A DNA stretch of 64,000 bases, from assembly GCA_964393185.1 (NCBI GenBank), contig CAYMSO010000006.1:34204-98203 (forward strand), read 5' to 3'. Below are positions 59,595-64,000 of this stretch, one piece after another; positions within the stretch are counted from its first letter, which is position 1, and every line of letters starts with the position of its first letter. Made by a program: the position numbers and the translations under genes. Origin of the DNA: CAYMSO01 sp964393185 (GTDB taxonomy: Bacteria > Patescibacteriota > Dojkabacteria > J137). Under the pieces are notes generated by a model. It did not search any database, had not been told where the DNA came from, and saw only the letters and a list, made by a program, of their open reading frames with translations.

Positions 59595-60056
59595 ATGAAA
59601 AGAACATCAACACTTTTTTTAAGATGCGTAATTTTAGTTATGGCTATAATTGCACTAATACTATGTGGATTAGCATTATCCGAAATTCCTAATGAAGATG
59701 ACTTTGACTATATTGTAATCCTCTCTGTCATGAATATTGCAGCTCTTCCATTTTTCTTTGCACTTTTTCAAACTTTAAAGCTTTTAAATTATATAGATAA
59801 AAATAAAGCATTTTCAGATCTATCTGTTAAAGCCATAAAAAATATAAAGTATTCAGCTATTTCAATGAGCCTAATTTATGCTTTAGCAATGCCTTTTGTT
59901 TACCATCGTGCTGATGTTGACGATGCACCTGGTTTAATTATTTTGGGATTAGGTTTTGTTTTCGCACCAACCGTCATCGCAACATTTGCTGCAGTTTTAG
60001 AAAGAATACTTAAAGATGCATTGTCTATAAAGTCTGAAAACGATTTAACTGTTTAG
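59595..60056 (+). CDS. DUF2975 membrane protein
   Basis: 153 aa with four membrane spans; ALFQTLKLLNYIDKNKAFSDLSVKAIKNIKY is the conserved cytoplasmic loop of DUF2975 (quoted here as FQTLKLLNYIDKNKAFSD). The family is nearly always encoded with a small YozG-like regulator, as here 9 nt downstream. Function is unknown. Confidence 0.85.
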   Translation: MKRTSTLFLRCVILVMAIIALILCGLALSEIPNEDDFDYIVILSVMNIAALPFFFALFQTLKLLNYIDKNKAFSDLSVKAIKNIKYSAISMSLIYALAMPFVYHRADVDDAPGLIILGLGFVFAPTVIATFAAVLERILKDALSIKSENDLTV

Positions 60057-60065
60057 AAAATTACT

Positions 60066-60287
60066 ATGGCAATTATAATAAATTTGGATGTTATGCTTGC
60101 AAAAAGAAAGATGAGTTTAACAGAACTTGCTGAGAAAGTTGGAATAACAATTGCTAATCTTTCAATACTAAAAACAGGAAAGGCTAAAGCTATAAGGTTT
60201 TCAACTCTTGAAGCAATTTGTAGAGTTTTAAATTGCCAGCCTGGAGATATTTTGGAATATACCAGTGGTACAGAAATTAAAGAATAA
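60066..60287 (+). CDS. YozG-like HTH transcriptional regulator
   Basis: 73 aa. MSLTELAEKVGITIANLSIL is the helix-turn-helix of the small Cro/C1-like group, followed by FSTLEAICRVLNCQPGDILEY. Regulators of this kind are paired with DUF2975 membrane proteins and likely autoregulate the operon. This pair is best known from Firmicutes, so transfer is likely. Confidence 0.9.
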   Translation: MAIIINLDVMLAKRKMSLTELAEKVGITIANLSILKTGKAKAIRFSTLEAICRVLNCQPGDILEYTSGTEIKE

Positions 60288-60372
60288 TTTATTAATTTAT
60301 GATAATGATTAAAAATAATAAAAACATTTTGTACGTAGTTCTATTAAAGCATATGGAGATTATAAATCGTTA

Positions 60373-60708
60373 ATGTTTCATAAAAGAATGAAAAGTAATG
60401 GTTTAATGTTCGATAAATTTACGCCTGAGTACGTTGCTAAACTTGAGCGAGCAACCATTAACCTTACAGAAAATCCTGATTTATTAAAATTTTTAATAGA
60501 GTTAGATGCCTTTATAAGTTCACAGTTAGACGAGATCATGCAAGAACTTAATGATTACGAATCAATTGAAGCCAGTATAGAGACGGACTTTGGAAATTGT
60601 GATCCGACAGTTAAATCATATATGCGTAAAGAAATGACTATTTATAACGAAGTGGAAGCTCACGAAGTTGGAATGCGCGCTTTTCTTGGAATTAGTTCTG
60701 AGCTTTAA
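60373..60708 (+). CDS. Hypothetical helical protein
   Basis: 111 aa, soluble, acidic, helical throughout. No family is recognised. It lies 85 nt downstream of the HTH gene on the same strand and may belong to the same accessory unit. Its ATG context (TTAATG) resembles other starts in the window. Confidence 0.5.
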   Translation: MFHKRMKSNGLMFDKFTPEYVAKLERATINLTENPDLLKFLIELDAFISSQLDEIMQELNDYESIEASIETDFGNCDPTVKSYMRKEMTIYNEVEAHEVGMRAFLGISSEL

Positions 60709-60743
60709 GCTCCTAACTGTAAGTAGTAAACTAACCGCTCTTA

Positions 60744-61664
60744 CTATACTTTCGATTCTACAAATGCATTCCAAGCAAAATTGCTCAGGAAATCTTGGTG
60801 CAGTTTTATTCTCCCAGTATTAAATTCATTTAGCTCTTCCGAATAATACGCCAAATATTCAATAACTCTAGACAGCCAATATAAAGTGTCCAGCTTCTTT
60901 TCTTCAACTGTATAATTCATTAAGTTGTAATATTGTTCAATAACCTTATCTCCTAAATTAAAATGCCAGATAAACATTCTTATTCTTGCAAAATCATAAA
61001 TTGGATCACCGAACATTGCTTCTCCCCAGTCAATTATTGCAGCTAGTTCGTTTGCTTTTGGATTTACGAATAAATTTCTTTGATTGAAATCTGTATGCAG
61101 CAGTGAGTAATTTGACTCAGGAAACTTAGTATTAGAAATTGCCTTAATGAATTTGTTTATGGAATTTAAAATTAAGTATTTATCTAATCCTCTCCGATCA
61201 GTTATTGTGTTCCAATCTAAATTAGGATTATTGTCATTAAATATAGAAAGTAGAAAATCTTGCCATAATTTATATTTTTTGTCAGAGTTTAGATAACCTG
61301 CTGAAGCTGACTTTATTTTGTGAAGAGTTTTTAGGTTTTCTATCATGGATGGAATATATTTGCTCATCTGACCAACTTCAATACTTTCCAACAAGGGCGC
61401 CGAAATCTTTTCTAAAACAACTATTGATTGGCCTTCAAAGTTAAAACTACCTATAAGTTTAGGTACTGCTATATCAACATTAGATTGTTGAAGAATTTTT
61501 AAAACATTAGCATCATTATTATTCTCATCACTCTGCTTAACTGCGTATTCATTTCCTTTGTCGTCTTTCAAGAAAATAACAGAGCTTCCCATCCCCTGTG
61601 GTGAGATAGAAGAATCAATAATATTAATGTTTAATCTTTTTTGTATTTCTTCTATTAAGTACAT
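60744..61664 (-). CDS. APH-family phosphotransferase
   Basis: 306 aa. The kinase-like fold shows AVKQS (Lys), the catalytic loop LLHTDFNQRNLFV (H190, D192, N197) and the metal Asp212 in IIDWGEAMFGDPIYDFARIR. The family includes aminoglycoside, choline and homoserine kinases; the substrate here is not deducible, so a resistance role should not be assumed. It is converging with the helical hypothetical across a 35-nt gap. Confidence 0.85.
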   Translation of the reverse strand: MYLIEEIQKRLNINIIDSSISPQGMGSSVIFLKDDKGNEYAVKQSDENNNDANVLKILQQSNVDIAVPKLIGSFNFEGQSIVVLEKISAPLLESIEVGQMSKYIPSMIENLKTLHKIKSASAGYLNSDKKYKLWQDFLLSIFNDNNPNLDWNTITDRRGLDKYLILNSINKFIKAISNTKFPESNYSLLHTDFNQRNLFVNPKANELAAIIDWGEAMFGDPIYDFARIRMFIWHFNLGDKVIEQYYNLMNYTVEEKKLDTLYWLSRVIEYLAYYSEELNEFNTGRIKLHQDFLSNFAWNAFVESKV

Positions 61665-62254
61665 ATTGTTTTTAGTAGACTTACAACTTATTAATACAAA
61701 AAGATTATTATAGTAAAAGAAGTAGAAATGTTTTTGAATCTAAATAAACAACGTGGTCCATGTAAAAAAATAATTAGTATTTAACAAATTATACTGCAAG
61801 AAGAACTAATTTGTAGTAAATAGAAATAAATTTGTAAAGTATTAGACTTTTCGAACTTCGATTTCACAACTGAGTAATTTAAATTGTCAATGATAGTTTC
61901 TTGAGAAAATTTCACCTATAATGATGGTAATAAATGATAATTTGCATGCTTTATGACAACAGATGCTCAAACAATAAATAGTTACAATAAGGGGGTTGAA
62001 GATTAGGCTTGTACATAAAAATTGATTTAGAAGCGATTCTACTGTTTCTCCTAGTTTTGCACAAAGTATAGCGGCTTTTAACTGCTTATGTAGTTCACAA
62101 GTCACAGAAAATATCGAGTAATGCAATTCATTCATAAGCTGAGCCTTCAGCTATATTTAATTGTATTAGAATACAAATTTCGAGTATTTTCAATACTAAT
62201 TAAATTATAAGTATACTCAAGACTTGTTATCTAGTAATTAGCTTATCCTTCCGA
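61665..62254. other. Long gene-poor gap with a possible decayed small gene
   Basis: AT-rich sequence between the APH gene and the structured element before def. A TATAAT-like box near 61710 (minus strand) may serve the APH gene. The only frame with protein-like content is 61887-62135 on the minus strand, listed separately. Confidence 0.4.
61887..62135 (-). pseudogene. Possible remnant of a ribbon-helix-helix (antitoxin-like) gene
   Basis: The first 40 residues include CELHKQLKAAILCAKLGETV followed by ESLLNQFL, close to the pattern of small RHH DNA-binding proteins (-ELHk-lKaaA...GeTv-ellne-L). The rest is Cys/Ile-rich and unlike any folded domain, as if a shift or decay had occurred. No partner toxin is visible. 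Confidence 0.3.
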
Positions 62255-62438
62255 ATTATTGGAGGTAATGGAGGGAAGCGTTGGATGATTTTCGAACTTC
62301 CTGCCTACCTGTAGGCACGGCAACTGGGTTAATATTATCAAATACCCTGAATCTTTTATACAGCAAGGAGTCAAGTACTTTCTGTAGTAAATATTCAGTT
62401 CTAAGATTTACTCCTCCACCCCGCTTCACTATTTATTT
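62255..62438. repeat. Structured GC-richer intergenic element before def
   Basis: It contains the near-perfect hairpin TGCCTAC-CT-GTAGGCA (about 62309-62324), a GGAGG run on the left and CTCCTCC on the right end that could pair over distance. It ends where def ends. Similar GC-rich, palindromic intergenic pieces occur in many CPR genomes; here it is only described. Confidence 0.35.
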
Positions 62439-62993
62439 CTACCTTATTTTCTTTGTATTTTCTTCTTTTTTACTAATAATCTTTTGATACTCCTTATCTG
62501 TAATTATATCTTTTGTTGATTCCATTCTATCTAAAAATACAATTCCATCTAAATGGTCATTTTCGTGTTGAAAAATACGAGCTACAAAATCTTCAAACGT
62601 TTTCTTAACCTTCTTACCTTTTCTATCAATGTATTCAACTTTAATAGTTTTATATCTTGGAACTAAACCTCTTATACCTGGAATACTCAAGCAACCTTCC
62701 CAGTCTTTCACTATTACTTCTGAATGCCAAAGTATTTGAGGATTTATGATGGCGGTAGGTTTCATTTCTGGCGCATTAGGGTATCTTGGGTTCGGATGTG
62801 ATGCCAGAATAAATAGTCTCATGTTCTCATATACTTGTGGGGCAGCTATGCCAACGCCATTTACATCCATAACAGTTTCAATAAGACTATCTATTAAATT
62901 CTGTACCTCCTTTGAATCAATAGTTTGAACTTCCTTAACTTTCTTTCTTAGGATTTTATGTCCAAGTTGCGCAACTTGTAAGAGTTTAGCCAT
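62439..62993 (-). CDS. def: Peptide deformylase
   Basis: 184 aa. All three PDF motifs are present: GVGIAAPQV, EGCLSIPG (metal Cys) and QHENDHLDG (HExxH with two metal His). It removes the formyl group from nascent proteins. A basic tail (KEENTKKIR) is added. A TGTTATGAC box ends 6 nt before the ATG. Confidence 0.96.
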   Translation of the reverse strand: MAKLLQVAQLGHKILRKKVKEVQTIDSKEVQNLIDSLIETVMDVNGVGIAAPQVYENMRLFILASHPNPRYPNAPEMKPTAIINPQILWHSEVIVKDWEGCLSIPGIRGLVPRYKTIKVEYIDRKGKKVKKTFEDFVARIFQHENDHLDGIVFLDRMESTKDIITDKEYQKIISKKEENTKKIR

Positions 62994-63115
62994 AGATTTG
63001 TCATAACAAATATTTAATCAATTATACTTCAAAGTCCAATCTTTTTACTTTGATTATTACTCCCGTCTATAAGTCACTTGGTAGCTATCTCTGGATTTAC
63101 AGAGCAGTTAAAACT

Positions 63116-63652
63116 TTAATCTAAAATAGCGAATGCTCTTATAGGTGAGCCATCACCATCCTTAATCTTCAAGGGTATGCCGTAGAAAGTAAATTCTTTA
63201 TCTTGAGGAAGTAAGCTTAGATTTATCAGGTCAGTGAAAGTAAGGATTCTGTTTTTAAGAAGAACTCTTTCTACTTCAACGTCAGAGAACCTTGCTTTAT
63301 CACCTATCGCTATAAAAGATGCACCAGAAGTGATTATCTTTTCAACATGCCTTAAGTCTATTAATCCTTCTTTAAAAATAAGACCAACATTTTTTGGTAA
63401 ATTATATTTAATATCGACAATTTTAGCCCTACCAATGAATCTATTTAGTAGCAATTTATCCAAAGTTTGACCATGTTCAACCATATGTGAAAATGCGTCT
63501 ACATGTGTGCCTGTATGAGAACCAAAACTTAAGAGTTTTAATCTCCAACCTTCTCTTTCAAGAAAATGAACTTGTGTTATTTCGACTTTTGGATCACCCG
63601 AGTAAACTTCCATGCCGCTTTCTATTGTCTGAGTTAGATCAATTATTTCCAT
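63116..63652 (-). CDS. Cyclase-family (kynurenine formamidase-like) metal hydrolase
   Basis: 178 aa from ATG 63652 (a GTG five codons upstream is in frame). The metal-binding signature SHTGTHVDAFSHMVEHG is diagnostic of PF04199; IDLTQTIESGMEVYSGDP is the usual start and a late SPIRAFAIL block closes the fold. Family members hydrolyse formamides or cyclic compounds. As the genome shows no tryptophan-catabolism genes here, the substrate is unknown. Confidence 0.85.
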   Translation of the reverse strand: MEIIDLTQTIESGMEVYSGDPKVEITQVHFLEREGWRLKLLSFGSHTGTHVDAFSHMVEHGQTLDKLLLNRFIGRAKIVDIKYNLPKNVGLIFKEGLIDLRHVEKIITSGASFIAIGDKARFSDVEVERVLLKNRILTFTDLINLSLLPQDKEFTFYGIPLKIKDGDGSPIRAFAILD

Positions 63653-63734
63653 AAAAAATTCTATCACATAGCTGAAAGTATAGAAGAATTAAAAGAGATA
63701 ATGTTATTGATCGACGGGTAAAGGAAGGAATTAA

Positions 63735-63960
63735 AGTTTACACGGAGAGGACCCTCCTCCGCTACGCTGCGTAGGGCAGGCAGGATTCACTGACCACGAC
63801 TTAGCCGTGGCAGTACTAATGCGGTCATAAGTTTTTGACTTTCGCTACCGCTCAAACAAAAACTTGACCTTATTGAGCGAACCTACGGTTTTCACCCACA
63901 TTCATTCCGTACAAAAGGTCTCGCTTACGCGAGACCCTTTGTACGGGAGACCGTCCCAAT
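63735..63960. repeat. GC-richer block of nested inverted repeats
   Basis: At least four hairpins are packed together: CTACGC-T-GCGTAG near 63763; CCACG/CGTGG near 63801-63817; GGTCA-TA-AGTTTTTG with CAAAAACT-TGACC near 63825-63875; and a 15-16-bp stem GTACAAAAGGTCTCGC (63909-63924) with GCGAGACCCTTTGTAC (63929-63944), loop TTAC, one mismatch. Base composition is visibly higher in G+C than the surrounding genes. No coding frame was found. Confidence 0.55.
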
Positions 63961-63961
63961 T

Positions 63962-63990
63962 TTGTCAGTAAGAAAGTGATAGGATATAAT
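63962..63990 (+). promoter_or_regulatory. Consensus promoter pointing out of the window
   Basis: TTGTCA (63962-63967), 17-nt spacer, TATAAT (63985-63990). The strength and the absence of a nearby ATG suggest a stable RNA or operon just beyond the edge. Confidence 0.7.
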
Positions 63991-64000
63991 ACGGGGTTGA

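Noticed and set aside
60744..61664. APH-family gene as an aminoglycoside-resistance gene
   Set aside because: Only the general kinase motifs are visible; the family covers many natural substrates.
62281..62487. 68-codon plus-strand frame (starting LDDFRTSCLPVGTA)
   Set aside because: It runs through a palindromic intergenic element and then antisense into the end of def; composition is not protein-like.
63985..64000. GGGGTTGA at the window end as the 5' end of tmRNA
   Set aside because: Only 2 nt separate it from the -10 hexamer, too close for a transcript start; the RNA, if any, begins later and outside the window.
1..64000. UGA recoded to glycine, as in some CPR phyla
   Set aside because: Several intact genes end at UGA and no conserved gene has in-frame UGA, so the standard bacterial code holds.
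1..64000. CRISPR arrays, insertion sequences, prophage or rRNA
   Set aside because: No regularly spaced repeats, transposase or integrase motifs, phage structural genes or rRNA sequence were seen.

Overview
The window is 64 kb of AT-rich, tightly packed bacterial DNA with about 60 genes. It looks like a reduced, fermentative member of the Candidate Phyla Radiation (Patescibacteria). The reasons are many lineage-specific hypothetical and membrane proteins, shortened versions of housekeeping proteins (Mfd lacks its C-terminal domain), no respiratory or biosynthetic operons, and a genome style with stop codons shared between converging genes and -10 boxes sitting directly on start codons. UGA acts as a normal stop, so the UGA=Gly code of Gracilibacteria and Absconditabacteria does not apply. 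The exact phylum (for example Dojkabacteria or Microgenomates) cannot be fixed from the sequence alone. No prophage, insertion sequence, CRISPR array or rRNA was seen.

Layout. 0-4 kb: end of pyruvate kinase, then phosphoglycerate mutase, with enolase converging on them. 4-9.3 kb: an envelope cluster (CAP-domain protein, polytopic protein, NAGPA-like hydrolase, lysozyme-like protein, LysM-M23 peptidase) with tRNA-Lys(TTT). 9.3-14.7 kb: a ferric-reductase/FNR-type flavohaem protein, tRNA-Gln(CTG), several unknown membrane proteins and a YhaM-like exonuclease. 14.7-24 kb: a UvrD helicase-nuclease, a PheS carrying an AlaX-type editing domain at its N-terminus, RnpA, a beta-CASP ribonuclease, GatC and a 2H phosphoesterase. 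24-33 kb: glycosyltransferase, peroxiredoxin, ABC exporter, pyrophosphatase, YchF, NYN nuclease and hypotheticals. 33-42 kb: Mfd, two unknown coupled proteins, a Hanks-type kinase-like protein and UvrA. 42-46 kb: GalU (containing an assembly gap), a DUF4389 protein and a PfkB-family sugar kinase. 46-52 kb: gap-pgk, and the converging tpiA-fba-ldhA-pfkA operon. 52-57 kb: DEAD-box helicase, GpsA, a Kazal+META protein and a histidine-kinase-type ATPase without a visible regulator. 57-62 kb: a looser accessory stretch (DUF1801, YdeI-like, DUF2975+HTH pair, APH-type kinase). 62-64 kb: peptide deformylase, a cyclase-family hydrolase and a structured, GC-richer intergenic end.

Together the genes encode every glycolytic step from fructose 6-phosphate to D-lactate (PFK, FBA, TPI, GAPDH, PGK, iPGM, ENO, PYK, D-LDH). 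The TPI is archaeal-type and the aldolase is class I. PYK and PGK each carry substitutions at residues that are normally conserved for catalysis or substrate binding. The most distinctive single item is the AlaX-PheS fusion at 17.9-19.8 kb. At the genome-wide scale, the repeated placement of -10 hexamers exactly 5-6 nt before start codons argues for widespread leaderless transcription.
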